The position numbers and the translations under genes were made by a program. Positions 25,409 to 34,807 of a DNA stretch of 64,000 nt are shown piece after piece (position 1 is the stretch's first letter; the number at the start of each line of letters is the position of its first letter). The stretch spans positions 281,001 through 345,000 of the forward strand of contig NZ_JAFCLZ010000001.1 of NCBI RefSeq assembly GCF_018130165.1, given 5' to 3'. This DNA comes from Bradyrhizobium sp. JYMT SZCCT0180. GTDB taxonomy: Bacteria > Pseudomonadota > Alphaproteobacteria > Rhizobiales > Xanthobacteraceae. Under the pieces are notes generated by a model. That model did no database searches and was not told the origin of the DNA. It saw only the letters and a list, made by a program, of their open reading frames with translations.

Positions 25409-27661
25409 ATGTATCAACCCAGAGACCAGATCCAGTCGCTCAAGAAGTACGGCATAGAAATCGGCTCTACGACGCTGAGCGTCGAGCGTGCCGTTGATAT
25501 CGTGCGCCGGCAGTGGCCGCTGATCGCCTCGATCGTCGCCGGCACACTGGCGCTCGTCGTCATCTACCTGCTGACGGCAACGCCAATGTATACGGCGAAT
25601 GCCCGTATCCTGATGGATACGCGCCAGACCCAGGTGCTCGACAAGGATACCGCACTCAACAGCAACCTGATCGACACCGGATTTGTCGACAGCCAGGTCG
25701 AGATCATCGGCTCGGAGGACCTGATCCAGTCGATCGTGCGACGCCTGCGATTGACGGAGGACCCTGAATTCAACGGGTCCGATCCCGGAATAGTGGCGAT
25801 CATTATCGGCAAGACGCTTTCCCTGTTCGGGTCCGACGGGCCGCCCTCCAAGGAGCGGATCGAGCGCGCAGCCGTCGAGGCGGTGCAAAAGAATCTCAAG
25901 GTCGAACGCGTGCTCACGACCTACGTTCTGTCCCTCAACTACCGTTCCAAGAATGCGGACAAGGCCGCCCGAATCGCAAATGCGATCGCCGACGCCTACA
26001 TCGTTGGCGCGCTCGAGGCGAAATACCAGTCAACCAAGCGGGCCGGCGAGTGGCTGCAGCAGCGCAGCGCCGAACTGCGCGAACAGGCGACCGCGAGCGA
26101 CCGCGCCGTCCAGACCTTCAAGACAGAGAACAACATCGTCGGCACCAGCCGCGGCTTGATGACCGAGCAGCAGCTGTCGGACGTCAATACCCAGCTCATT
26201 CAGGCCCGCGCGGCCACTGCCGAAGCCAAGGCGCGTCTCGACAGAATCGAGGCGATTTCGGACAAGGATCTGGCTCAGCCGACCGTCACCGACGCCCTCA
26301 ACAACTCGGTCATCACCAGGCTTCGCGCCCAATATCTCGATCTGGCGGGCCAGTATGCCGATTGGTCAGCGCGCTATGGCAAGACCCATCAGGCATCGGT
26401 CAATCTCAACAACCGCATGGAAGAGCTGCGCAAGGCGATCGCCGACGAAGTCCGCCGTATCGCCGACGCCTACCGAAGCGACTACGCCATCGCCAAGAGC
26501 CGCGAAGCCTCGCTTGAGGAAAACATGAAAGGACTGGTCGCCCAGGCCGGCAACACCGGTCAGGCGCAGGTAAGGCTGCGTGATCTCGAAAGCGCCGCCG
26601 ATACCTATCGCAACCTGTACAACAACTTCCTCGAGAAGCTTCAACACGCGACGCAAAACCAGAGCTTCCCGATCAGCGAAGCGCGCATCATCGGCACGGC
26701 GGTCAAGCCCGACAAGAAGAGCTCGCCCAAAACCCTGCTGGCGCTGGTCGGTGGCCTGGTCGGCGGACTCTGCTTCGGATTCGGCGCGGCCTTCTCGAAA
26801 GAGCTCATGAGTGACGTTCTGCGGTCTCCCAGCGAGGTCGAGGACGAACTCGGCGTGAAGTGCCTCGGCGTGCTCCCCGATCTGCGTCCGCAGAAGCCGG
26901 TTGGGAAAAAGGCGCGCCTGCTGCTGCCGATCGATAATTCTGCAGCGAAGGACAAGGACGATTCCCTCTCCCACTATGTCGTCGACCACCCGTTTTCGCG
27001 CTACGCCGAAACCTTGCGGAACATCAAGGTTTCCATCGACGTCGCCCGGCTGACCCGCGACGTCCGCGTGATCGGCATCGTCTCTTCGTTGCCGAAGGAG
27101 GGAAAGACCACGGTTGCCGCCAATTTTGGTCACCTGATCGCCTTGACCGGTCACCGTACCCTGCTGATCGATGGCGACCTGCACACCCGCTCGCTGACGC
27201 GCGAACTGGCACCGAACGCCAAGACCGGCTTGCTGGAAGCTCTCAGGGATCCCCAGTCGCTGGGTCAGCACATCAAGCGCAGCAAGGAAACCGGGTTGGA
27301 TTTCCTTCCGTCCTTCGTCGTCGCGCGCATGGTCAATTCGGCTGACGTGATGGCGTCCAAGGCGATGACGGATATGCTGGCGACGGTGCGCGACAGCTAC
27401 GACTACATCATCATCGATCTCGCGCCGGTGATGCCTGTGACCGACGCCAAGGCGATCAGCCACCTCCTTGATGCGATGGTCTATGTCATCGAGTGGGGCC
27501 GGACGACGCGCAGCGCGTTGCAGGAATCGCTGGCCAGCTCGGAGGCCATCCAGAAGAAGCTTCTCGGGGCGGTTCTCAACCGGGCAAACCCCAAGATGCT
27601 CAAGCGTATCGAGGCCTATAAGGGCTCACACTACAACAGCTACTATGTCGAAGGCGCCTGA
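25409..27661 (+). CDS. Wzc/ExoP-type polysaccharide co-polymerase with tyrosine autokinase domain
   Basis: Inner-membrane protein of 750 residues controlling chain length and export. Residues about 20-80 contain the Wzz domain and first helix (PLIASIVAGTLALVVIYLL). A long coiled-coil periplasmic part follows to about 445, and KSSPKTLLALVGGLVGGL is the proline-containing second helix. The cytoplasmic BY-kinase has Walker A SLPKEGKTT (about 570), Walker A' LLIDGDLH and Walker B DYIIIDLAPV. The C-terminus YKGSHYNSYYVEGA is a tyrosine cluster for autophosphorylation. ATG 25409 is preferred to 25331, which would overlap the previous gene by 70 bases. It overlaps the next gene by 17 bases. The phosphatase at 34067 is a possible but unproven counterpart. 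Confidence 0.94.
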   Translation: MYQPRDQIQSLKKYGIEIGSTTLSVERAVDIVRRQWPLIASIVAGTLALVVIYLLTATPMYTANARILMDTRQTQVLDKDTALNSNLIDTGFVDSQVEIIGSEDLIQSIVRRLRLTEDPEFNGSDPGIVAIIIGKTLSLFGSDGPPSKERIERAAVEAVQKNLKVERVLTTYVLSLNYRSKNADKAARIANAIADAYIVGALEAKYQSTKRAGEWLQQRSAELREQATASDRAVQTFKTENNIVGTSRGLMTEQQLSDVNTQLIQARAATAEAKARLDRIEAISDKDLAQPTVTDALNNSVITRLRAQYLDLAGQYADWSARYGKTHQASVNLNNRMEELRKAIADEVRRIADAYRSDYAIAKSREASLEENMKGLVAQAGNTGQAQVRLRDLESAADTYRNLYNNFLEKLQHATQNQSFPISEARIIGTAVKPDKKSSPKTLLALVGGLVGGLCFGFGAAFSKELMSDVLRSPSEVEDELGVKCLGVLPDLRPQKPVGKKARLLLPIDNSAAKDKDDSLSHYVVDHPFSRYAETLRNIKVSIDVARLTRDVRVIGIVSSLPKEGKTTVAANFGHLIALTGHRTLLIDGDLHTRSLTRELAPNAKTGLLEALRDPQSLGQHIKRSKETGLDFLPSFVVARMVNSADVMASKAMTDMLATVRDSYDYIIIDLAPVMPVTDAKAISHLLDAMVYVIEWGRTTRSALQESLASSEAIQKKLLGAVLNRANPKMLKRIEAYKGSHYNSYYVEGA

Positions 27662-28448
27662 CGCGGCGCTGCCGTATCGGCCATCCCGCCGCCTCCATCG
27701 CCGGCTCATGCTGAGCGCCAATATCCTTCTTGCCGCCGGCGCACTGGTTTGGGCGGCGCGGGTAGTTTCCGACATTGGCGATCCGGCGGTTCCGCTCGTT
27801 GCCAGCCGCCTTGCACGCGGCGAGAAGTACGACCCGACCCTCATGCGGGGAATGATTGCCGCAAACCTCCCGGCCGCCGAGCGGCAATGCAATTCGAAGA
27901 CGCTTCGCGAGTTGCTGCTCCTGCAGATCGGACTAGCCGATGAAACGGTGCGCAGCGCCGATCTGCTGCAGGCCGACGCCGACACCGCCGGCGTCAACTC
28001 GCAAAGCAAGGCGCTGATTGCGTGCGCCCCCACCGAATCGCTTGGCTGGCTCGGGATGTACTGGTCCAGCATCCGCCTGGAGGGTTTCGGGCCGCGCGCA
28101 GTGGCGCTTCTTGACCAGTCCTATCGCCAGGCGCCCCACGAGGCCTGGCTCCAGCTCATTCGAGCGCCATTGGCGCTGCGGAGCTTCAACGCCCTGCCAC
28201 CCGCCCTGCAGGACGCGGTCGTACAGGATTTCGAAGACATTTTTCAAGCCCGGCTATATCCAAGCGCAGCCATACTCTATCAAGGGGCAACCGCCAGTGC
28301 CCAAGCGAAGCTGCTCGACCGAACCTGTGCCGCTGCGGAAACCGAGCGGCTGGTATTTCTTCATTTCGTGTCCGAGAGCGGATTGCAGATCCGCCACCGT
28401 TGCTATCCGGCAGGTCCCGCGCCAGCCGTCGATGTCCGGCGACCGTGA
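27645..28448 (+). CDS. Membrane-anchored protein of unknown function, coupled to the Wzc-like gene
   Basis: Protein of 267 residues from ATG 27645, whose start lies inside the last 17 bases of the preceding gene. One transmembrane segment near the N-terminus (LSANILLAAGALVWAARVV) follows a basic stretch, then a soluble helical domain of about 220 residues. LGWLGMYWSSIRLEGFGPRAVALLDQSYRQAPHEAW looks like a TPR-like helical pair. Four cysteines in the soluble part could form disulfides if it is periplasmic. I do not recognise a named family. Translational coupling points to a partner role for the co-polymerase in assembly or export of the polymer. Confidence 0.82.
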   Translation: MSKAPDAALPYRPSRRLHRRLMLSANILLAAGALVWAARVVSDIGDPAVPLVASRLARGEKYDPTLMRGMIAANLPAAERQCNSKTLRELLLLQIGLADETVRSADLLQADADTAGVNSQSKALIACAPTESLGWLGMYWSSIRLEGFGPRAVALLDQSYRQAPHEAWLQLIRAPLALRSFNALPPALQDAVVQDFEDIFQARLYPSAAILYQGATASAQAKLLDRTCAAAETERLVFLHFVSESGLQIRHRCYPAGPAPAVDVRRP

Positions 28449-28462
28449 AACGACGTTGCGGG

Positions 28463-28846
28463 CTACGGCTTTGCGGCACCCCATGCGACGGGCGCGAAAT
28501 CGTTCAGGCTTCGCTCATTGGATGACTGGCCCTTGAACATCAGCAGGCCGCGGCTTGTGGCGACGATGTCGCCGGCGCGTAAACTGTCATCCTCCAGAAT
28601 TTTTTGGAATGCTTCGCGGGCAACGTCCGCATCGGACGGCGTGGGCTGGGCAAAACTCCGCCCTTCACGCCTTCTTTCCTCGATGCGCCGGCGTGCGGCC
28701 TCAATATCGGCAAGCCACTGTTCGCGAGACATTCTGGGCTCGCCGGGCTGTTCCGACTCCGGCTCAACCTGCGCCATGACACCGGGCGGAAAAACGCCGC
28801 CAAGGACCAGTGCCGCAATCAGGACCCTGAATGATGCCAACAGCAT
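28463..28846 (-). CDS. Small secreted protein of unknown function
   Basis: Protein of 127 residues with a clear signal peptide (MLLASFRVLIAALVLGGVFPPGVMAQ). The mature part is charged and helical (MSREQWLADIEAARRRIEERRREGRSFAQP), then AREAFQKILEDDSLRAGDIVATSRGLLMFKG. It converges with the membrane protein ending at 28448, only 14 bases away, and follows the priming transferase gene at 28922 in the same direction. The AGDIVATSRGLLMFKG stretch looks like a small beta element. No family was recognised. Location suggests a periplasmic accessory of the polysaccharide pathway. Confidence 0.75.
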   Translation of the reverse strand: MLLASFRVLIAALVLGGVFPPGVMAQVEPESEQPGEPRMSREQWLADIEAARRRIEERRREGRSFAQPTPSDADVAREAFQKILEDDSLRAGDIVATSRGLLMFKGQSSNERSLNDFAPVAWGAAKP

Positions 28847-28921
28847 CGGAAACTCTTAGACCAAGAGCCCCGAAAGGCAAAGTCGCGGAATCAGCCGGGC
28901 GCGGGACGCATCCCGTCCCGC

Positions 28922-30355
28922 TTAATACGCATCCTGATACATCATGACCATCGCGGTCCGGATGATAATCCGCATATCCAGCCAAATGCTCCAGTTGCTG
29001 ACGTACCAGACGTCATACTCGACGCGCTTTTCCATCAGGTCGATGGTCGGCGTTTCGCCGCGGAAACCGTTGACCTGCGCCCAGCCCGTCAAGCCTGGCT
29101 TCATATGATGGCGATACACATAATTGCTGATCACCTGGTCGTAATAATTGTCATGGGCCACCGCATGCGGTCGCGGACCGACCAGCGACATTTCCCCGCG
29201 CAGCACGTTCCAGAGCTGCGGCAATTCATCGATGCTGGTTTTTCGGAGGAAGCGGCCAACCCGGGTCACCCGCCTGTCCTGCTTGGTCGCTTGGGTAACG
29301 GTGTGGCCGTTCTCCGCAACGCTCATGCTGCGAAACTTCCAGATCTCGAAAGGCTTTCCGTTGAAGCCGCGGCGGGACTGCCGGAAGATGATGCTGCCCT
29401 CTGAATCGAGCTTGATCAAAATCGCTGAGATGATCAACAGAGGCGCCAGCATCAAAAGGGCAATCGAGGCGAGGCCGATATCCAGACACCGCTTCTGCGC
29501 GCGTTCGAATATCGAGAGCGGCGGCCGCTGGATTTCGATCGCCATCGTTCCGCTGACGGGCATGAACGGCCGCGAAACCAGATCTGCGATCGGGAAATCA
29601 GGCAACAGCCGAATCGGCTGCGGAACCTGGCGCAATCGCTGACTCAGCTTCTGAAGCATCGGCAGTTCGTTCCAGTCGATTGCCAGTAGAAACTCCTCGG
29701 CGTTCGTCGTGCGCGACTGCCGAATGATGTTCAAAATCTCGGCATCGAGGGCCGCGTCATCCTGCGTCGCGTTCAACACGAAGTGACGCACGACGTCGAA
29801 GCCGTTCTTGCGCAAGTCCTTGAAGCGATTCGAAGTAAAATCGAGCGGTTTCAGGCTGAGCAGCACGACCCTGCGGTCAATCAGGTGACCCTTTGCCAGC
29901 GAAGACGCCAAGCCGATGCGCCACGCCGCCCGGTGCGCGCCCAGGCTGACAAGTCCGGTAATCGCGAACACGATGGTCGTACCGCGCGAAAGGCTCGTCG
30001 TCGATTTCAGCAGAAAGGCGATGAGAGCCAAAATCGCCAGCGACATCATCCAGACGAATACAACCTTGCGCGCCTGCCACATTCCGTTGAACAGACGATG
30101 GCTGTCGTAGACGCGCTGGAAAAAAGCGATGGCGACGAACGCAACACCGACGATCAGGCCCGCACCAATCGTCGCTTCCTGGTCGGCCGGCGTCCCCATG
30201 AACTGGCGGTATATGACGCCCGCCGCGAGATAACTCAGCAGGATCAGCAGAAAATCGCCACTGATGAGGAAAATCTGGAAGGGGCGCTGCAGGGATGCGC
30301 CACGGCTCGCGATCGTCGCAGAGACGTCTTCGGAACCATATGTTGTTGCAGACAT
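28922..30355 (-). CDS. Undecaprenyl-phosphate sugar phosphotransferase (priming enzyme, WcaJ-like)
   Basis: Membrane enzyme of 477 residues that starts the repeat unit by moving a sugar-1-phosphate from UDP-sugar to undecaprenyl phosphate. The N-terminal half has four or five helices and a CoA-binding-like domain. The C-terminal bacterial sugar transferase domain has KRCLDIGLASIALLMLAPLLI as membrane helix, then IFRQSRRGFNGKPFEIWKFRSM, SIDELPQLWNVLRGEMSLVGPRP and PGLTGWAQVNGFRGET, all family-defining, with the catalytic-type Asp-Glu in IDELPQ. ATG 30355 follows GAGGG. Its size and N-terminal helices fit WcaJ/ExoF-type glucose transferases better than the short ExoY form. The sugar is probably glucose or galactose. 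Confidence 0.94.
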   Translation of the reverse strand: MSATTYGSEDVSATIASRGASLQRPFQIFLISGDFLLILLSYLAAGVIYRQFMGTPADQEATIGAGLIVGVAFVAIAFFQRVYDSHRLFNGMWQARKVVFVWMMSLAILALIAFLLKSTTSLSRGTTIVFAITGLVSLGAHRAAWRIGLASSLAKGHLIDRRVVLLSLKPLDFTSNRFKDLRKNGFDVVRHFVLNATQDDAALDAEILNIIRQSRTTNAEEFLLAIDWNELPMLQKLSQRLRQVPQPIRLLPDFPIADLVSRPFMPVSGTMAIEIQRPPLSIFERAQKRCLDIGLASIALLMLAPLLIISAILIKLDSEGSIIFRQSRRGFNGKPFEIWKFRSMSVAENGHTVTQATKQDRRVTRVGRFLRKTSIDELPQLWNVLRGEMSLVGPRPHAVAHDNYYDQVISNYVYRHHMKPGLTGWAQVNGFRGETPTIDLMEKRVEYDVWYVSNWSIWLDMRIIIRTAMVMMYQDAY

Positions 30356-30732
30356 CTCAGGCCCTCGTCACTTCCATCACTGCAACCGCCGAAATCGCCG
30401 CAACCACCGAACGTTCTGATTTAAATAACCGGAGGGCAGCGAGCGATGCCGATTAAATCTCGTGGAGGGATTTCCGACAACGCCTTGAGAGAGTGCTAAC
30501 CAATCGAAGCGAGAGTGTGGCACCGCACCCAAAAAAATCAAATGTATTTTTGCATTGCGTCAATGCGGCAATTAAATGATCAGTCCATGCTATTTAAATA
30601 TTCAATATGCGCGCCATATACGCAACGGACCATCAAAAACAGGGCAATTTTTTCCTACCCCGTCACAATCCTGATAATCGCGTCATTATGCTGATAATTA
30701 TGTGACGCCGGCGCAGCACGCACTTCGTGCGC
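30356..30732. promoter_or_regulatory. AT-rich intergenic region upstream of the priming transferase
   Basis: The 377 bases contain ATTAAAT at 30452-30458 and 30572-30578 and the palindrome ATTTAAAT at 30593-30600, plus TTTAAAT at the start. It is notably AT-richer than the genes around it. It follows the galE stop on the minus strand, so it likely carries the promoter of the 28922-30355 gene. No coding sequence is supported. Confidence 0.4.
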
Positions 30733-31758
30733 TTATCGAGATCGCGTTTCGGCATCAATGCGGGGATGGGCCAATTGGTGCCAGGCCCAGGAGGACCTCA
30801 CAACCGTTGCCAGATCCGAGCAACCGGGACGAAAATCGAGATCAGCGCGAGCTGCCGACGGATCCGCGACCAGAATCGGCGGATCGCCGGGCCGACGCGG
30901 CTTTGTCACCAGTGGAAGGTTAAGGCCTGTTTCGCGCTCGATGGCCGCCAGCACCTGGCGCACCGAGAATCCAGAACCCGTACCGAGATTGTAGCGGCCG
31001 CCCGGAGAGCCCTTCAGCAGGGCATCGAGGGCACGAACATGCGCTGCAGCCAGATCCACCACGTGAATGTAGTCACGTATCGCCGTACCATCCGGGGTAT
31101 CGTAATCGTCCCCGAAAATCGCAAAGTCGCTGACATGGCCTTGCAGGGTCATCATCGCGCGGGGAATGAGATGGGTTTCCGGATCACGCAGTTCGCCGAT
31201 TGATCCCGATAATTCCGCACCACAGGCGTTGAAATAGCGCAGACAGAACGAATGCATGCCATAGGCGGTGCGATAATCCGCCAGGATTTGCTCGATCATC
31301 CATTTCGAGACGCCGTAAGGGTTCACGGCGACACCCGCGGCGCCCTCACTGATCGGATCGCGACCCGCATTGCCGTAGACCGCTCCGGTACTCGAAAAAA
31401 CCAGGCGGCGGCATTTCTGTTCGAGCATCGCCTTTAATAGCGACAATGTTCCGCAAACATTGTTCAGATAGTATTTCTGGGGCGCAGTGACGGATTCACC
31501 CACTTGGCTGAATGCAGCAAAATGCATCACGGCGACGACCTCGTGGGACGCGATCGCTTCGGCTACTCGCGGCGTTTCACTGACGTCGCCCTCGACAAAA
31601 GGACCCCACTTCACGAAGCTGCGGTGACCGGTCGACAGATTATCGAAGCATACCGGGACGTAGCCGGCCTCCGACAAAGCCTTGCAGCAGTGCGCGCCGA
31701 TATAACCGGCTCCTCCGGTCACGAGAATGGCGGGGCCTTGGGACACTGGTTTCTCCAC
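30733..31758 (-). CDS. galE: UDP-glucose 4-epimerase
   Basis: Cytoplasmic NAD-dependent enzyme of 341 residues interconverting UDP-glucose and UDP-galactose, the donor supply for the exopolysaccharide (called exoB in some rhizobia). VTGGAGYIGAHC is the NAD-binding glycine motif, FSSTGAVYG carries the catalytic Ser/Thr, and YGVSKWMIE is the Y-x3-K pair. LRYFNACGA is typical of GalE. The start is GTG at 31758, fourteen residues before the glycine motif. It is in the same direction as ugd, 72 bases downstream of its stop. Length is normal for the family. Confidence 0.95.
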   Translation of the reverse strand: MEKPVSQGPAILVTGGAGYIGAHCCKALSEAGYVPVCFDNLSTGHRSFVKWGPFVEGDVSETPRVAEAIASHEVVAVMHFAAFSQVGESVTAPQKYYLNNVCGTLSLLKAMLEQKCRRLVFSSTGAVYGNAGRDPISEGAAGVAVNPYGVSKWMIEQILADYRTAYGMHSFCLRYFNACGAELSGSIGELRDPETHLIPRAMMTLQGHVSDFAIFGDDYDTPDGTAIRDYIHVVDLAAAHVRALDALLKGSPGGRYNLGTGSGFSVRQVLAAIERETGLNLPLVTKPRRPGDPPILVADPSAARADLDFRPGCSDLATVVRSSWAWHQLAHPRIDAETRSR

Positions 31759-31830
31759 GAGAGCAGTACTTGGACAGTACTTCGATTCAGGCGCGCGATA
31801 GTTGGCTTCAGGCTGACGTTGGCGTTCAGG

Positions 31831-33150
31831 CTAGCCTGCTGCTTTCGTTTGGCGCCCGACGCTCTGGTACAGGAATCCCCTGCCGGTCAGATCGTCCGGA
31901 TTGTATACGTTTCGCAGATCGATCACGACCGGAGCCGCCATCTCCTGCTTTAGCCGATCGAGATCGAGGGCTCGAAATTGCTCCCACTCGGTCACGATGA
32001 CCAGTGCGTCGGCGCCCTCGGCGCAGCTGTAGGCATTTTCGTGATACTCGATGTCAGGCATCTCCAATCGGGCCTGTTCCATGCCCACCGGATCGAACGC
32101 CCGGACCGTCGCGCCCAAGTCGCGGAGCGCCGTAATCAGCGGGATAGAGGGGGCCTCTCTCATGTCGTCGGTATTGGGCTTGAAGGTCAAGCCGAGGACA
32201 GCAACCGTTTTTCCGCGAAGGTTGCCGCCGAACGGCGCGGCGACTTTGCGCGCCATGGCGCGTTTGCGGGTGTCGTTGACCGAATTCACCGCTTCCAGAA
32301 TCCGCAAGGGGACGTCGTAATCCTGCGCAGTCTTGATCAGCGCACGGGTGTCCTTGGGAAAACACGAGCCACCGTAACCAGGACCGGCATGAAGGAATTT
32401 CGATCCGATGCGGTTGTCCAGGCCTATGCCGCGCGCAATCTCCTGAACGTCCGCGCCGACCTTTTCCGCGAGGTCGGCGATTTCGTTGATGAAGGTGATC
32501 TTGGTAGCCAGAAATGCATTGGCCGCATACTTGATGAGCTCGGCGGTACGGCGCCCGGTGTACATGATCGGCGCCTGATTCAGATAAAGCGGCCGGTATA
32601 TCTCGCCGATCACCTTGCGCGCGCGCGGATTTTCGGTGCCCACGACGATGCGGTCCGGATGCTTGAAGTCACGCACGGCCGCGCCTTCGCGCAGAAACTC
32701 CGGGTTCGATGCGACGGCGACATCGGCCGAAGGGTTGACCTGCTCGATGATTCGCTCGACCTCATCGCCCGTGCCAACCGGGACGGTCGACTTCGTGATG
32801 ATGACGGTGAAGCCCTGGACGGATTTCGCAATTTCACGCGACGCCGCATAAACATAGCTGAGATCCGCGTGACCATCGCCGCGCCGCGACGGCGTGCCGA
32901 CCGCGATAAAGACAACGTCGGCTTCGCCTACCGGTCCCGCAAGGTCGGTCGTGAAGACAAGTCGGCCTTCGCGCGCGTTGGTTTGGACAACGCGGTCAAG
33001 ATCGGGCTCGAATATCGGAATTTCGCCGCGCTGTAGCGATGCGATCTTGGCCTCGTCCTTGTCCACGCAGGTGACGTGGTGTCCAAAGTCGGCGAAACAG
33101 GCGCCCGAAACCAATCCAACGTATCCCGTTCCCACAACAACAACGCGCAT
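31831..33150 (-). CDS. ugd: UDP-glucose 6-dehydrogenase
   Basis: Cytoplasmic enzyme of 439 residues oxidising UDP-glucose to UDP-glucuronate with two NAD, which suggests an acidic sugar in the polymer. The N-terminus MRVVVVGTGYVGLVSGACFADFGHHV is the NAD-binding fold. ANAFLATKITFINEIADLAEKVGADV is the central helix, and the catalytic cysteine lies in GPGYGGSCFPKDTRAL (about residues 256-271). VLGLTFKPNTDDMREAPS begins the UDP-binding third domain. The start ATG 33150 lies next to a spacer rich in TTTAAT motifs. The order ugd-galE-priming transferase on the minus strand forms the precursor and initiation group of the locus. Confidence 0.95.
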   Translation of the reverse strand: MRVVVVGTGYVGLVSGACFADFGHHVTCVDKDEAKIASLQRGEIPIFEPDLDRVVQTNAREGRLVFTTDLAGPVGEADVVFIAVGTPSRRGDGHADLSYVYAASREIAKSVQGFTVIITKSTVPVGTGDEVERIIEQVNPSADVAVASNPEFLREGAAVRDFKHPDRIVVGTENPRARKVIGEIYRPLYLNQAPIMYTGRRTAELIKYAANAFLATKITFINEIADLAEKVGADVQEIARGIGLDNRIGSKFLHAGPGYGGSCFPKDTRALIKTAQDYDVPLRILEAVNSVNDTRKRAMARKVAAPFGGNLRGKTVAVLGLTFKPNTDDMREAPSIPLITALRDLGATVRAFDPVGMEQARLEMPDIEYHENAYSCAEGADALVIVTEWEQFRALDLDRLKQEMAAPVVIDLRNVYNPDDLTGRGFLYQSVGRQTKAAG

Positions 33151-33530
33151 GAGCTGAGCACTTTCTTTTTCCGGTATTTAATTCCCGACAGCGAAGGCTT
33201 TAAATTAACCATGGAAGCGGGTCAAACCTGCGTCTTCGATTTGAAGAGTCTGCCCGATGTCCTGGCGCCCGGCGCCAAATCCGGGATTGTCCTGCAAACG
33301 CAGCACTCGCACGAAACAAAAGGTCTGGAAGGAAGCGACGCCGGAAATTAAATACGCAACGGCGATCGATTCAACTCGATCCAGAAAATTTACCGCGCTG
33401 CGTGCCCGTCGGTGGGCATCTCCCCGGCAACGGGCTGGGATCAGAATTTCAAGCAATTTCAATGGCTAAATTAAGCCAATTTTAGGGGGGCAGCGTTAGG
33501 AAACACTGTAGTTTGTATGGAGTAGGTGGT
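33151..33530. promoter_or_regulatory. Divergent intergenic region with ATTTAATT/TTTAAATT motifs
   Basis: The 380-base spacer between ugd (minus) and a small membrane protein gene (plus) has ATTTAATT at 33176-33183, a TTTAAATT motif near 33199, ATTAAAT near 33345 and TAAATTAA near 33470. It should hold the ugd promoter. No gene is seen. Confidence 0.4.
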
Positions 33531-33821
33531 GTGACCACACTGGCCATTTGCAGTACCTTGATTGGATTGGTTCTTGGAATTCGCTTCCGGTTTCTGGTTC
33601 TGGTGCCCATTCTTTTTGTTGGATCGGTTTCGCTGGCGGCGATTTCGATGACACAGGGCCAGACCCTGCTTCAGGCAATTTCGGCGATAGCGGTTTTCGC
33701 AGCGCTTCTGCAGGTTGGATACGCATGCTCTGCGCTGCTCAAGTCCTTCGCAAGGGCTCCCCGCGCCAACAGGACGGTGCCCCATGCTGCCGCCGGGGTC
33801 GTCGTTGTCCGGAAGTCCTGA
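33531..33821 (+). CDS. Small membrane protein of unknown function
   Basis: Protein of 96 residues from GTG 33531, which is preceded by GGAG at 33519-33522 with an 8-base spacer. Two or three hydrophobic segments are visible: LAICSTLIGLVLGIRFRFLVLVPILFVGSVSLAAI and LLQAISAIAVFAALLQVGYACSALL. The C-terminus is basic and Ala-rich, likely cytoplasmic. An in-frame TTG at 33513 could add six residues. No family is recognised. It sits between ugd and the phosphatase gene at the end of the exopolysaccharide locus, so a link with export is possible but unproven. Confidence 0.72.
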   Translation: MTTLAICSTLIGLVLGIRFRFLVLVPILFVGSVSLAAISMTQGQTLLQAISAIAVFAALLQVGYACSALLKSFARAPRANRTVPHAAAGVVVVRKS

Positions 33822-34066
33822 TCCTCGCTAAGGGGCGATTGCGCGTCCACCACAGGACGCACCTCAGCCAGCCTGTCCCCGCGGCCTGATCCGGCGCGCG
33901 TCAGTGAGACAACGCCGTTGGGCGGCTTGCGTCGAACACCCGGGACTCCCTCGGCGTCCTGCCAAACCTGTATCAGGATGATATATATTCATCCCAGGCG
34001 ATTAATGCCAAGGTGAGGATTCGCGTGGCCTCGGGCCCGGAACGCCTTTGAGAGTATATTATCCCG

Positions 34067-34807
34067 ATGTTGTCAGCACTGCGCCACGCGAAGCCGTTGG
34101 CGAAGCCAAGGTTGCCGGACGGGGTTCGCATCTACGCCATCAGCGACATTCACGGCTGCGCGCATCTGCTTGATCAAATGCTCCGGGTCATCGACGCCGA
34201 CGTTGCACACAGCAGGCCACGTCACGCGATAGAAGTCTTCATGGGCGATTACATCGACCGCGGGCCGGATTCGCGCTCGACGCTCGATCTCCTGATTGAA
34301 CGTTCGCAACGCGGAAACGCGGTCTTCCTGAAGGGCAATCACGAAGCCTTTCTTGACGACGTCTTTCGCGATCCTGGCCGCATGGGGAATTGGTTTCAGG
34401 TCGGCGGTCTGGAAACACTGATGTCCTACGGACTTTCCCCGCCGGTCAATCCGGACGCCCACGAGCAGCATGAATTAATGAGAGAGCTATCCGAGGTCAT
34501 GCCGGCGCGCCATCGCGACTTCCTGGAGCGCTTGCGTCTCAACTTCACGTGCGGCGATTTCTTTTTTGTTCATGCAGGTGTTCGACCGGGCATCCGGCTG
34601 GCTGAGCAGCGGGAGGAAGACCTGCTTTGGATTCGAGAGGATTTTCTGCAGCATAAGAGGCGGTTCAGCAAATATATCGTTCACGGTCATACACCGGTTC
34701 GAAGTGCTGAGATTTTGGATAACCGCGCCAACATAGATACGGGGGCTTACGCCACCGGGAATTTGACCCTGCTCTCGATTCAGGGTTCCAGCCTGCTGGC
34801 AGTCTGA
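34067..34807 (+). CDS. PP2A/PP1-like serine/threonine phosphatase (metallophosphoesterase)
   Basis: Cytoplasmic metallophosphatase of 246 residues. Metal-binding motifs appear in order: ISDIHGC (D-x-H), MGDYIDRGPDS (G-D-x2-D-R-G), FLKGNHEAF (G-N-H-E), a lone His in FFFVHAGV and IVHGHTPV. This is the bacterial PPP family, close to diadenosine tetraphosphatase/PrpE-type enzymes. Rhizobium leguminosarum has a phosphatase of this type (PssZ) in its exopolysaccharide region, needed for exopolysaccharide production; this is recalled, not searched. It could oppose the Wzc-like tyrosine kinase or other kinases. An AT-rich stretch (TATATTAT) lies just before ATG 34067. Confidence 0.92.
   Translation: MLSALRHAKPLAKPRLPDGVRIYAISDIHGCAHLLDQMLRVIDADVAHSRPRHAIEVFMGDYIDRGPDSRSTLDLLIERSQRGNAVFLKGNHEAFLDDVFRDPGRMGNWFQVGGLETLMSYGLSPPVNPDAHEQHELMRELSEVMPARHRDFLERLRLNFTCGDFFFVHAGVRPGIRLAEQREEDLLWIREDFLQHKRRFSKYIVHGHTPVRSAEILDNRANIDTGAYATGNLTLLSIQGSSLLAV

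Noticed and set aside
26366..27463. 365-codon minus-strand frame opposite the Wzc-like kinase
   Set aside because: The plus-strand protein has intact Walker motifs; the antisense frame shows no domain.
31978..33036. 352-codon plus-strand frame opposite ugd
   Set aside because: Shadow of a well-conserved dehydrogenase gene with the catalytic cysteine motif.
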